From Sporosarcina pasteurii (GTDB lineage Bacteria; Bacillota; Bacilli; Bacillales_A; Planococcaceae): a stretch of DNA of 64,000 bases. The DNA is taken from NCBI RefSeq assembly GCF_041295575.1, contig NZ_CP160452.1, forward strand, positions 1,364,001-1,428,000, in the 5' to 3' direction. A program made the position numbers and the translations under genes. The notes below the pieces were generated by a model. That model saw nothing but the letters and a program-made list of their open reading frames with translations. It did not search any database and had not been told where the DNA came from. This document shows, piece by piece, positions 56,636-64,000 of this stretch. Every line of letters starts with the position of its first letter. Within the stretch, counting starts at the first letter, position 1.

Positions 56636-57565
56636 TCACCTTTTTCCTTTGTAATCTCTAGAAAGACATCGTCTAAGCTAGACTTTTTCACTTCAAATGA
56701 AGCAATGTATTCTTTATATTTTATTAATAAAGGAATTGCACACAATGTATCATTTAATGGAATGATAAAAAGAGTCTTATCTTCTATGAATTGAATACTA
56801 GTTTGTTTAAGAATTTCTTTAAAGTTTACTGGATCAATCGGTGTAATAAAAAGTGAATCTGTTGAGTAGTCATTTTTTAATTGTTCGGGTGTGCCCTTTA
56901 CAATAATTTTTCCTTTATCCATCACAACAACATAATCAGAGTTGGCTGCTTCCTCAATATAATGTGTCGTTAGAAAAACAGTCATTTTTGTTTCTCTTTG
57001 AAGTTGTAAAACAGTATTCCATAAACTTTTTCGGCTTTCTGCATCTAACCCTGTCGTTGGTTCATCCAAAATTAAAATAGAAGGCGTGTGGAGAAGGGCC
57101 CGTGCAATATCAGTACGTCGTCGTTCACCCCCAGATAATTTACCATATGGTCTGTCGAGAAATGATTGTAGACGAGTTAAAGTGGCTACTCTTTGAATCG
57201 CTTCTTCCAATTCCTTTTTGGACATGCCATATAAGGCACCGCGAGCCTTCAAGTTTTCATTGACGGTTAACAATGGATCCAGTAAGCTATCTTGAAAGAC
57301 AACCCCAATTTCTCGGCGTATCCGTTCATCCTCTTTGCCGACCGTAAATCCTTTCACCTTTACCTCGCCTTTACCTCGCCTTTACCTCGCCTTTATCATG
57401 TTTTAACAAGGTTAATAAAATAGAAATTGTTGTTGATTTTCCAGCTCCATTCGTTCCTAAAAACGAAAAAAGCGTACCTTCTTCAACGTGAAAGCTAATG
57501 TTTTTAACAGCTTGCACGTTCCCAAAGAATTTTGTTAAGCCATTTACTTCAATAATTTTTGTCAT
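56632..57565 (-). pseudogene. ABC exporter ATP-binding protein split by an 11-bp tandem repeat
   Basis: Two adjacent frames together make one ABC ATPase of DrrA type. The upstream part (57565-57371, 64 residues) has the N-terminus and Walker A FLGTNGAGKSTTIS. The downstream part (57357-56632, 241 residues) has the Q-loop VVFQDSLLDP, signature KLSGGERRRTDIARAL, Walker B SILILDEPTTGLD and the His-switch LTTHYIEEA. At the junction the 11-bp unit AAAGGCGAGGT occurs three times. With one unit the text would read through in frame (DKGEVKVKGFTVG); each extra unit puts a TAA at the junction. The GAGGT of the last unit could act as a ribosome site for GTG 57357, so a separate C-terminal fragment may be made. 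Phase variation, fixed mutation or assembly error are all possible. Confidence 0.85.
57362..57394 (-). repeat. Three perfect copies of an 11-bp tandem repeat inside the ABC ATPase gene
   Basis: Plus-strand unit ACCTCGCCTTT at 57362-57372, 57373-57383 and 57384-57394, preceded by a partial copy ACCTTT (57356-57361). Because 11 is not a multiple of three, copy number sets the reading frame. Confidence 0.95.
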
Positions 57566-57782
57566 CCATGCACCTCATTTTATGATGAAGGGTTGATTTA
57601 ATATGTTCTATAATATCAATCACCTTCATCACTTTTGTATGATAGATTTAGTTAAATTGTACCATTCACATACATTTACGCAATAACTACTGGATTAATT
57701 TAACATCTATATTTGTTGTTAAGTAGAGAGAGATTGAATTAGGAGTATAATAACTGTCATCTGCATGAAATGAGCGAAGTCG

Positions 57783-57811
57783 TTCAAATACGCTCTTATT
57801 TCAGTTATAAT
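57783..57811 (+). promoter_or_regulatory. Promoter of the ABC-F gene
   Basis: TTCAAA (57783-57788), 17-base spacer, TATAAT (57806-57811), 36 bases before the ATG. Confidence 0.5.
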
Positions 57812-57846
57812 AGAAATATGTATGTTTTAGAAATGGAAGTGAATCA

Positions 57847-59733
57847 ATGAGTCAATTGATCGTTGAAAATTTGTCCCATACGATTGGGGCGAAAACTTTA
57901 TTTAAAGAAATTGCTTTTACGATTACAAGCGGAGAGAAAGTAGGGCTAATTGGTATCAATGGCACAGGTAAATCTACCTTACTGTCGATACTAGCTGGAC
58001 TGGATGATGCCGATTCAATCACAATGGAACATCCCAATGATTACCGCATTGTTTATTTACCGCAAGAGCCTGAAGTTGACCCTGAACTAACTGTGTTAGA
58101 AACGGTGTTTAAAAGTGATGCACCTTTAATTCAGATGAACTTAGCTTATGAATATGCGGTACAAGCACTTACGGAAGACCCCGCTAACGAAGAAAACCAA
58201 AAGCAATTTGAAATCGTTCAAAATAAAATGGACACAAACGGAGGATGGGACTTAAACTCACAAGCGAGAACCATTTTAACACGTCTGGGGATTACGACAT
58301 TCGATAAAAAAATGGGTGAGTTATCAGGCGGGCAACAAAAAAGGGTTGCACTCGCAAAAGTACTGATTGAACCATCTGATTTATTATTATTAGATGAACC
58401 GACAAACCATTTAGACGTTGAATCTATCACTTGGCTCCAAGATTACTTAATGAACGAACAAGCAGCGGTCATTTTCGTCACGCATGACCGGTATTTTTTA
58501 GATGCTGTTTCAACACATATTTATGAATTGGCTGATCAACAACTTTATGCACATGCCGGTAATTACGGCGATTTTATTGAAGCCAAGGCATTGCGTGAAG
58601 AAATGCAAGCGGCGACAGAGAGTAAATTACAAAATCGTTTCCGTGCCGAATTAAAATGGATAAAGCGTGGGGCTCGGGCAAGATCGACAAAACAAAAAGC
58701 GAGAATTGGACGCTTTGAAGAACTGAAAGAACAAGTGAAAAAAGACAATGTCAATGATGAAATGGATGCGAACTTGAAGACCACACGACTTGGTAGAAAA
58801 GTGATTGAAGCAACAAATCTCTCTAAGTCATTTGGCGATAAAAAAATCATTGATAACTTTTCCTGTTTACTCCAATCTGGAGACCGTATAGCTATCGTAG
58901 GTCCTAACGGAGTGGGAAAAACAACATTACTCAATTTGTTTTCCGGTGAAATTACTTCAGATACTGGAGAGTTGGAAATAGGTTCTACAGTAAAAATTGC
59001 TCATTTCCATCAGCATATTCCCAAAATGGATGACCACAAAAGAATGATAGAATATATTCGTGAAACATCAAATGATATTGAAGATGCGAATGGCCAACGC
59101 ATTTCGGCTTCTCAAATGCTTGAGAGATTTTTATTCCCGTCGCGTGTTCACGGCACACTCATTGAAAAGTTATCCGGTGGTGAAAGAAAACGACTGTATT
59201 TATTAAAGTTGTTAATGGAACAACCGAATGTTCTTTTATTAGATGAGCCAACGAATGACCTAGACATAGAAACATTATCTATTTTGGAAGATTTTATTGA
59301 AACATTTCCAGGTGTCGTGTTAACTATTTCTCATGACCGATTCTTTTTAGACCGAACTTCATCTAAACTTTGGATTCTAGATGGTACAGGTAAAGTTATT
59401 ATACAAGACGGAATTTATACAGATTATTTAGAAACGCTAAATCAACCTGAAGAAATACCAGAGAAAGCACAAGAAGTAGCCCCTGAGAGAGTTAAGAAAA
59501 CAGTCCCAAAGAAAAGAATGTCATATATGGAAAAGAAAGAATGGGACACAATTGAACTAGAAATTGAGACAGTTGAAACGAAAATCGAAGAGATTGAAGC
59601 AGAAATGGAGTCAGCAGGCGCTGATTACGATAAACTAAGAGAACTGACCATTCAATTAGAAGAGAAGACAGCAGAGTATGAAAGATTATTTGAACGTTGG
59701 TCATATTTACAAGAATTACAGGAAAATATGTAG
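57847..59733 (+). CDS. ABC-F family ATPase (Uup/YfmR-like)
   Basis: 628-residue soluble protein with two ABC ATPase domains and no membrane part. First Walker A GINGTGKST near residue 38, signature LSGGQQKRVALAKVL near 160, Walker B LLLLDEPTNHLD near 180. The interdomain linker of ABC-F proteins follows (ARARSTKQKARIGRFEEL near 280). Second Walker A GPNGVGKTT near 352, signature LSGGERKRLYLLKLL near 443, Walker B LLLDEPTNDLD near 465. A C-terminal coiled coil (about 555-625) matches the Uup/YfmR branch, which acts on the ribosome to relieve stalled translation. The YfmR assignment is by resemblance only. Confidence 0.9.
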   Translation: MSQLIVENLSHTIGAKTLFKEIAFTITSGEKVGLIGINGTGKSTLLSILAGLDDADSITMEHPNDYRIVYLPQEPEVDPELTVLETVFKSDAPLIQMNLAYEYAVQALTEDPANEENQKQFEIVQNKMDTNGGWDLNSQARTILTRLGITTFDKKMGELSGGQQKRVALAKVLIEPSDLLLLDEPTNHLDVESITWLQDYLMNEQAAVIFVTHDRYFLDAVSTHIYELADQQLYAHAGNYGDFIEAKALREEMQAATESKLQNRFRAELKWIKRGARARSTKQKARIGRFEELKEQVKKDNVNDEMDANLKTTRLGRKVIEATNLSKSFGDKKIIDNFSCLLQSGDRIAIVGPNGVGKTTLLNLFSGEITSDTGELEIGSTVKIAHFHQHIPKMDDHKRMIEYIRETSNDIEDANGQRISASQMLERFLFPSRVHGTLIEKLSGGERKRLYLLKLLMEQPNVLLLDEPTNDLDIETLSILEDFIETFPGVVLTISHDRFFLDRTSSKLWILDGTGKVIIQDGIYTDYLETLNQPEEIPEKAQEVAPERVKKTVPKKRMSYMEKKEWDTIELEIETVETKIEEIEAEMESAGADYDKLRELTIQLEEKTAEYERLFERWSYLQELQENM

Positions 59734-59746
59734 GAGGAATTTTTAC

Positions 59747-60004
59747 ATGAAAATTACATCAATTGAAAGAACACCAAATCCAAACTCCATGAGGATTGTT
59801 TTTGATACTGAACTACCGGCAGGGACAAGTTACAATTATAAAAAAAGTGATGCAGACAATGCGATAGAACCAGCTGCATCTATGTTAAAAGTTAACGGTG
59901 TTGAAGGTATTTATCACGTAATGAACTTTATGGCCGTAGAAAGAAACGGAGACGTTGACTGGGATGTCATCATTCCAGAAATAGAAAAAGCCATCGACAA
60001 ATAA
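59747..60004 (+). CDS. Stand-alone Nfu N-terminal domain protein
   Basis: 85 residues. Family pattern ERTPNPNSMRIVFDTELPAG and VEGIYHVMNFMAVERNGDVDW. The domain is found at the N-terminus of Nfu Fe-S scaffold proteins, but the cysteine-bearing NifU part is missing here. It is strikingly similar to the first 85 residues of the next gene. ATG 59747 follows AGGAGG (the frame is open from 59678 inside the ABC-F gene). The gene starts 14 bases after the ABC-F stop. Confidence 0.85.
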   Translation: MKITSIERTPNPNSMRIVFDTELPAGTSYNYKKSDADNAIEPAASMLKVNGVEGIYHVMNFMAVERNGDVDWDVIIPEIEKAIDK

Positions 60005-60023
60005 TCATGAGGAGGACTTTCAA

Positions 60024-61157
60024 TTGAAAATCATTACGATTGAACCAACGCCGAGTCCAAACTCGATGAAAATTGTTTTGAATACAGAATTACCAGCTGG
60101 TACAAGTTACAATTATAAAAAAAGTGATGCGGAAACTGCACCGCATCCGATGTCTGACTTGCTCCAAGTAAATGGAGTGCGCGGCATTTATCATGTCATG
60201 AACTTTATGGCGGTAGAACGCGCAGGAAATGTTCCATGGGAAGCCATTTTAGCCGATATCCAAAAAATTATTAATGACGATGAAAAAGTAGAACATGCAA
60301 CGACAGAAGAACCTGTAGATGACAAATACGGGGAAGTTTACGTCCATGTACAAACGTATAAAGACATACCGTTGCAAGTAAAAGTGTTTGATAGTGCATC
60401 AGAAGCACGTTTTGGATTAAGTGATCGTTTTGTAAAGGCAATGGAAGTTGTCCATAGTTCCGAAGTAGAAAACTACATTTTACTTCGAAAGTGGGCAGAT
60501 TACGGGATTCGCTACGGCGAGAAAGAAGAGATTGGAGAAATTGTAGTCCAAGAAATTGAAGCTGCTTATCCAGAGGTACGATTGCAAGAAATTATTGAGC
60601 AATCGAAAGAAGGAATAGATGAACAGATTGAGCGCGGCCGAAAAGTATCTCTAGACGAATTCCAAGTAGATGAATGGGAGAAGCGTTTCCAATTGCTTGA
60701 TCAAATGCCAGACCCTGACATGTCAGATGCTCCGCTCTTAGATGTGGCGCTCGATGATGAAAAAATGTCTATCCGTAGACTAGCAACTGTCTATCTTGGT
60801 ATGATTGAAGATAAAGCAGTTGTTCCGTATATTGAAAAGGCACTAAAAGATAAAAGCTGGGCAGTAAGACGAACAGCAGGGGATTGCATGAGTGACCTTG
60901 GTTTTGAAGAGTTTGAGGATGCAGCAATTGAGCTACTCCAAGACCGTAACAAACTTGTACGTTGGCGTGCAGCGATGTTTTTATTTGAAACAGGTACTGA
61001 AAAGGCATTGCCTGCTTTAAGAGAAGCGGAAAATGATACAGAATTCGAAGTGAAACTTCAGGTTCGCATGGCGATTGCAAGAATTGCTGAAGGAGAAGAA
61101 GCACAAGGGTCGATCTGGAGACAGATGACTGAACTGCGTACGGGTGCAAAAGAATAA
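60024..61157 (+). CDS. Nfu N-terminal domain fused to HEAT-like repeats (CvfC/YpgR family)
   Basis: 377 residues. An Nfu N-terminal domain (1-87, IEPTPSPNSMKIVLNTELPAG) is followed by a middle region (about 100-215) and C-terminal HEAT-like repeats: MSIRRLATVYLGMIEDKAVV, KSWAVRRTAGDCMSDLGFEE, KLVRWRAAMFLFETGTEKAL and EVKLQVRMAIARIAEG. Same length and layout as S. aureus CvfC (conserved virulence factor C) and B. subtilis YpgR. TTG 60024 has GAGGAGG eight bases upstream. Molecular role unknown; Fe-S related or protein-binding. Confidence 0.88.
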   Translation: MKIITIEPTPSPNSMKIVLNTELPAGTSYNYKKSDAETAPHPMSDLLQVNGVRGIYHVMNFMAVERAGNVPWEAILADIQKIINDDEKVEHATTEEPVDDKYGEVYVHVQTYKDIPLQVKVFDSASEARFGLSDRFVKAMEVVHSSEVENYILLRKWADYGIRYGEKEEIGEIVVQEIEAAYPEVRLQEIIEQSKEGIDEQIERGRKVSLDEFQVDEWEKRFQLLDQMPDPDMSDAPLLDVALDDEKMSIRRLATVYLGMIEDKAVVPYIEKALKDKSWAVRRTAGDCMSDLGFEEFEDAAIELLQDRNKLVRWRAAMFLFETGTEKALPALREAENDTEFEVKLQVRMAIARIAEGEEAQGSIWRQMTELRTGAKE

Positions 61158-61177
61158 TTTTAGCGCTTTATGAGATG

Positions 61178-61224
61178 AAACTGCGATTCGCTTACAAATG
61201 TGAGTGAATCGCAGTTTGTTTTTA
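61178..61224 (+). terminator. Terminator after the CvfC/YpgR gene
   Basis: AAACTGCGATTC (61178-61189) pairs with GAATCGCAGTTT (61206-61217) with further inner pairing, then a T-rich run. Confidence 0.88.
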
Positions 61225-61372
61225 TGAGATTCAATATACAAGTCAACTTCTAGATTTTAAAATAGTTTACATAATAATGTTATGGATAGCTACGCGAAAC
61301 TAAAACATCTTTAAAACGTCTGTATAAAACATAGGATGATTTATTATCTATTTTGAAAGGAAGTTACACAAT

Positions 61373-61798
61373 TTGAGGTTTATTAAATTTTTATTTAAAA
61401 CGGTCATCATTATGGCTGTGTTGGGCGTAGGAGTTTACTTTATTGGTAAGCATTTTTTATCTGCGAAAGTTGCGGATGTCGTTACAGAGGAACTTGAAAA
61501 TAGCGGCCAATTAGACGAGGCGAGACGATTCGTTGATCAAACACCTGAATTAAAGCAAATGCTTGAAAGTAGTGCGAATGTTGACGCAAATACATTACCT
61601 TTTACTACAAAAGAAGAAGCTGTTCAAACAGTTGTTAAAAAAGTGGGCATTCGCGAATTGCAATCTATCCAAAGTCGATATGAAAATGGGATGTCACCAG
61701 CAGAGCAAGTTCAACTGATACGTGAGCTTGAAGGGAAATTAACGGCTGATGAAGCAACTGCTTTAAAATATATTATATATAACGAATTGTATAAGTAA
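61373..61798 (+). CDS. Membrane-anchored protein of unknown function
   Basis: 141 residues: an N-terminal membrane helix (about 5-24, TVIIMAVLGVGVYFIG) and then an external or cytoplasmic helical domain rich in E, Q and A (TTKEEAVQTVVKKVGIRELQ, SRYENGMSPAEQVQLIRELE). No family recognised. TTG start about 11 bases after AAAGGA. Confidence 0.7.
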   Translation: MRFIKFLFKTVIIMAVLGVGVYFIGKHFLSAKVADVVTEELENSGQLDEARRFVDQTPELKQMLESSANVDANTLPFTTKEEAVQTVVKKVGIRELQSIQSRYENGMSPAEQVQLIRELEGKLTADEATALKYIIYNELYK

Positions 61799-61940
61799 AT
61801 AAGAAGCCCACAACGGAACTGCTCGTTTATTCATAGAATCTGGAATCAGATATCGATTTTTAAGATAGTTCACTTTAAATTCAAATTGAAACATGTATGA
61901 TATTAGTAAAGCATTGCTGATTTTGAAAGGAGAATTATTT

Positions 61941-62378
61941 ATGAACGCATATGAAGAATTTATGCAAGGTGTTTACAAACCGATGCGAGAACATTTAGTT
62001 TCTGCCGGTTTTACAGAATTAACGACAGCGGAAGACGTACAAGGAAAGATGGACTCCATAGAAGGTTCAGCCTTAATCGTCATTAACTCAGTTTGTGGAT
62101 GTGCTGCGGGGCAAGCGCGTCCGGCTGTAATTGAAGCATTACAGGAGATAGAACATCAACCCACACATCTATTTACTGTATTTGCGGGTCAAGATAAAGA
62201 AGCAACGGAAAAGATGCGTGAATATTTCCCTGAAGTACCGCCAAGTTCACCATCAATTGCACTTTGGAAAGACGGTGCCTTAGCGTATTTTATCCCAAGA
62301 GAAGAAATTGAAATTAATCAGATGGAAACGATTAAAGAGCATCTAGTAGGAGTGTTGAAACAATTCATAACGGCGTAA
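61941..62378 (+). CDS. Bacilliredoxin (BrxA/BrxB, YphP/YqiW family)
   Basis: 145 residues. Thiol-disulfide protein that removes bacillithiol from mixed disulfides on proteins after oxidative stress. The CGC active site lies in VINSVCGCAAGQARPA (Cys52, Cys54), with FAGQDKEATEKMREYF further on. ATG 61941 follows GAAAGGAG; the frame is open from 61893. B. subtilis yphP has the same neighbours (ypgR, ypiP, ypjP), which favours the BrxA name. Confidence 0.93.
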   Translation: MNAYEEFMQGVYKPMREHLVSAGFTELTTAEDVQGKMDSIEGSALIVINSVCGCAAGQARPAVIEALQEIEHQPTHLFTVFAGQDKEATEKMREYFPEVPPSSPSIALWKDGALAYFIPREEIEINQMETIKEHLVGVLKQFITA

Positions 62379-62431
62379 ATACAATTATTACGACAGGCGG
62401 GCGACCAGATGATGTATCCCGTAAATTAGCG

Positions 62432-63157
62432 TTGGATGCTTCGACGAAATTGCACTATAAGTTTGTAGAACGAAATAAGCGCTCGATTGTACGAATGCAA
62501 AAAGACTATAATAGTGCAGTTTTAGTAGCGGGACATAATCGATTTGAATTGTATCGACAAGAGATGAAGAAGCCTTTTTTCTTTCATCCCAACTCAGCTG
62601 CATACCGCATGAAAAGATTATTAAAAGGCGGTACTGACCCGCTGATTGATGTTTCGGAATTGAAGGAAGGAGACTCGTTCCTCGATTGTACGCTCGGACT
62701 TGCTTCGGATAGCATTATTGCTAGTTTTGCAGTAGGAGAAAACGGTCGAGTTTTAGGGCTAGAAGGAGACAAGGACATTGCGTTTATCGTGGAAAAAGGG
62801 CTACAAACATTTCCTACTTCATTAGAAGAAATGCACGATGCAATGCGGAGAGTCGTAGTGAAACAAATAAATGCTATCTCATTTTTAGAAAATGAACAGG
62901 ATTGTAGCTGGGATGTCGTGTATATCGACCCAATGTTTAGCGCGCCGATAGATGAATCTTCTAATTTCACGCCATTACGACAAGTAGGCTTATTAGCTCA
63001 ACTAAGTGAAAAGTGGATTGAAGAAGCTTACCGTGTTTGCAAACGACGTGTCATTGTAAAAGAACATTTTAATTCTCCGGTTTTTGAACAGTTTAAATTT
63101 CAACAGATTGTGAGACCAAACACAAAGTTTCATTTTGGTTATCTGTCGAAGGTATGA
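62432..63157 (+). CDS. Class I SAM-dependent methyltransferase, YpiP-like
   Basis: Rossmann-type methyltransferase. The SAM-binding motif is FLDCTLGLASDSIIASFAVG, the acidic motif after strand 2 is LGLEGDKDI, and the post-motif is WDVVYIDPMFSAP, resembling nucleic-acid methyltransferases. FFFHPNSAAYRMKRL precedes the domain. TTG 62432 is the first normal start codon but has no ribosome site. The frame stays open upstream, and the text IITTGGRPDDVSRKLAL there looks like real coding sequence. An ATT at 62363, ten bases after AGGAG and overlapping the bacilliredoxin end, is a possible non-canonical start. Same locus as B. subtilis ypiP; substrate unknown. Confidence 0.85.
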   Translation: MDASTKLHYKFVERNKRSIVRMQKDYNSAVLVAGHNRFELYRQEMKKPFFFHPNSAAYRMKRLLKGGTDPLIDVSELKEGDSFLDCTLGLASDSIIASFAVGENGRVLGLEGDKDIAFIVEKGLQTFPTSLEEMHDAMRRVVVKQINAISFLENEQDCSWDVVYIDPMFSAPIDESSNFTPLRQVGLLAQLSEKWIEEAYRVCKRRVIVKEHFNSPVFEQFKFQQIVRPNTKFHFGYLSKV

Positions 63158-63159
63158 AG

Positions 63160-63202
63160 AAAGGCTATCTTACTTTGATAAACAAAGCGAGATAGCCTTT
63201 TT
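63160..63202 (+). terminator. Terminator after the methyltransferase gene
   Basis: AAAGGCTATCT (63160-63170) pairs with AGATAGCCTTT (63190-63200) plus an inner CTTTG/CAAAG stem, then T. Confidence 0.88.
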
Positions 63203-63320
63203 GTATTGCTTTAGGCGCTAAGTATTGGGGTATAAGCGGGGTACATTCTGCGGCGAAGATCGCCACGCTATCTACCAGTCTTATCCCAGTCGCATAAATC
63301 GCCTTCAGCTCTTCTTAAAT

Positions 63321-63398
63321 TAATGCGTGAAGCTTAGTGAGCATAGGTAAGCTAGTAGACCAAGTAAACCAATACCCATTAGTAGTGAAACATCCATC
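63321..63398 (-). CDS. 25-residue predicted membrane peptide
   Basis: On the minus strand AAGGAGG stands eight bases before an ATG. The product starts MDVSLLMGIGLLGLLAYLC and ends SLSFTH: one hydrophobic helix with a short tail, loosely like KdpF-type single-helix subunits, but no kdp genes are nearby. The ribosome site is among the best in the window. It lies in the gap between the methyltransferase and ypjP; the remainder of that gap shows only a small GGCGA/TCGCC hairpin near 63253-63265. Confidence 0.6.
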
Positions 63399-63547
63399 TG
63401 TAAAACCTCCTTCAAAAAAGGCAATACATCTTTATAGTTTTATTGTACAATGAATAATAGAAAGAAGAAACCTTTTTGAAGAAGTTTCGTTACTATATAT
63501 GACAAAGTTTGCTAGAATTTACATAATTAAAGGTGGGGGGTGCTTGA

Positions 63548-64000
63548 ATGAGGTGGCTTCAAAAGTTATTAATTGTAACAGTAGCATTTCTAACGTTAGG
63601 CATTATTACGCCGACCCACGACATTTGGAATGGCCTTCAAGATAAAGGAAATACAAGGCAAGTTGGTCCATCTGTACAGTCGGACGAAGAATACTTTGAG
63701 TTTACCGAACCGACGAGAGAAGAAGAGACACCTTCTATAGAAGATGTGTTTATTGTAAAAGCTCATGAGTTGTCATATGAAAAATTCGGCTCAAAAATTG
63801 GTCCAGTTATTGGTGAAGAGTTTGATAAAGTGATTTTTCCAAAAATTGACGAAGTCATTCGCATGACGTTAAATGATTCTATCGAAACACAGATAGAACA
63901 ACTAGCGATTAGCGAAAAGCCTGCAGGTAATTATTCAGAAAAGATTTTTAATGTGTACGACAAGGACGAAGGGAAAAATTTGATTCTCTTTCATGTTAGA
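63548..64000 (+). CDS. ypjP: YpjP-like protein (3' end outside window)
   Basis: 151 codons are visible and the frame is open at the right edge. The N-terminal MRWLQKLLIVTVAFLTLGII is a signal or anchor helix, followed by an acidic segment and YEKFGSKIGPVIGEEFDKVI. The hydrophobic lead, this helical motif and its place after yphP-ypiP fit B. subtilis YpjP, a protein of unknown function. GGTGGGGGG lies upstream of the ATG. Confidence 0.75.
   Translation, partial: MRWLQKLLIVTVAFLTLGIITPTHDIWNGLQDKGNTRQVGPSVQSDEEYFEFTEPTREEETPSIEDVFIVKAHELSYEKFGSKIGPVIGEEFDKVIFPKIDEVIRMTLNDSIETQIEQLAISEKPAGNYSEKIFNVYDKDEGKNLILFHVR

Noticed and set aside
1-64000. CRISPR arrays, tRNA or rRNA genes, prophage
   Set aside because: No regularly spaced direct repeats, no tRNA-like GTTCGA context with cloverleaf arms, and no phage structural genes were seen.

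Overview
This 64 kb window is low-GC DNA from a chromosome of the Bacillales, most likely a Planococcaceae member of the Sporosarcina / Solibacillus type. The evidence is strong AGGAGG ribosome sites, frequent TTG and GTG starts, A-rich intrinsic terminators, and gene order shared with Bacillus subtilis at both ends. The left end follows B. subtilis secDF-yrvD-recJ-apt-relA-dtd-yrvJ-hisS-aspS-6S RNA-yrvM. The right end holds the ypgR/cvfC, yphP, ypiP, ypjP set. The middle is a lineage-specific mosaic. No rRNA, tRNA, CRISPR array, prophage or intact transposase was seen.

Layout. 0-14 kb: protein export, RecJ, purine salvage, (p)ppGpp metabolism, D-aminoacyl-tRNA editing, a cell-wall amidase, a T-box-controlled hisS-aspS operon, 6S RNA and tRNA t6A dehydratase. 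14-23.3 kb: a carbon-acid block with an acyl-CoA synthetase, malic enzyme, a LytTR regulator, isocitrate lyase, a 42-aa CxxC protein, malate synthase G and an LrgA/LrgB pair. Repeated short motifs lie upstream of both malic enzyme and isocitrate lyase, which suggests one LytTR-controlled circuit. 23.4-26.3 kb: a frameshifted chemoreceptor, then two MITE-like repeats in opposite orientation around a dead ISLre2-type transposase. 26.3-36 kb: MBL-fold hydrolase, patatin, a 1285-aa coiled-coil SF1 helicase with a winged-helix partner, YtaF, YunC, a low-molecular-weight phosphatase and a small lipoprotein. 36-42 kb: methionine (MetNIQ) and glycine betaine (OpuA) ABC transporters, transcribed divergently, each with an inverted repeat at its promoter. 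42-50 kb: short WYL-like and YolD-like proteins, heme O synthase, catalase, about 0.9 kb of decayed sequence, a PlsY-family protein, four DUF948-type membrane-anchored coiled-coil genes, and an arylamine N-acetyltransferase. 50-57.6 kb: peptide transporter, PepSY protein, PerR-type ahpC-ahpF, and an ABC exporter whose ATPase is broken by an 11-bp tandem repeat. 57.8-64 kb: ABC-F protein, two adjacent Nfu N-terminal proteins (one fused to HEAT repeats), bacilliredoxin, a methyltransferase and a partial YpjP.

The most unusual items are the three-copy 11-bp repeat that splits the ABC ATPase, the LytTR-type repeats spaced 21 bp apart at malic enzyme, the DUF948 cluster, the methyltransferase with no canonical start codon, and several tiny genes with good ribosome sites. 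All functional calls come from motif and family recognition by eye; no database search was run.
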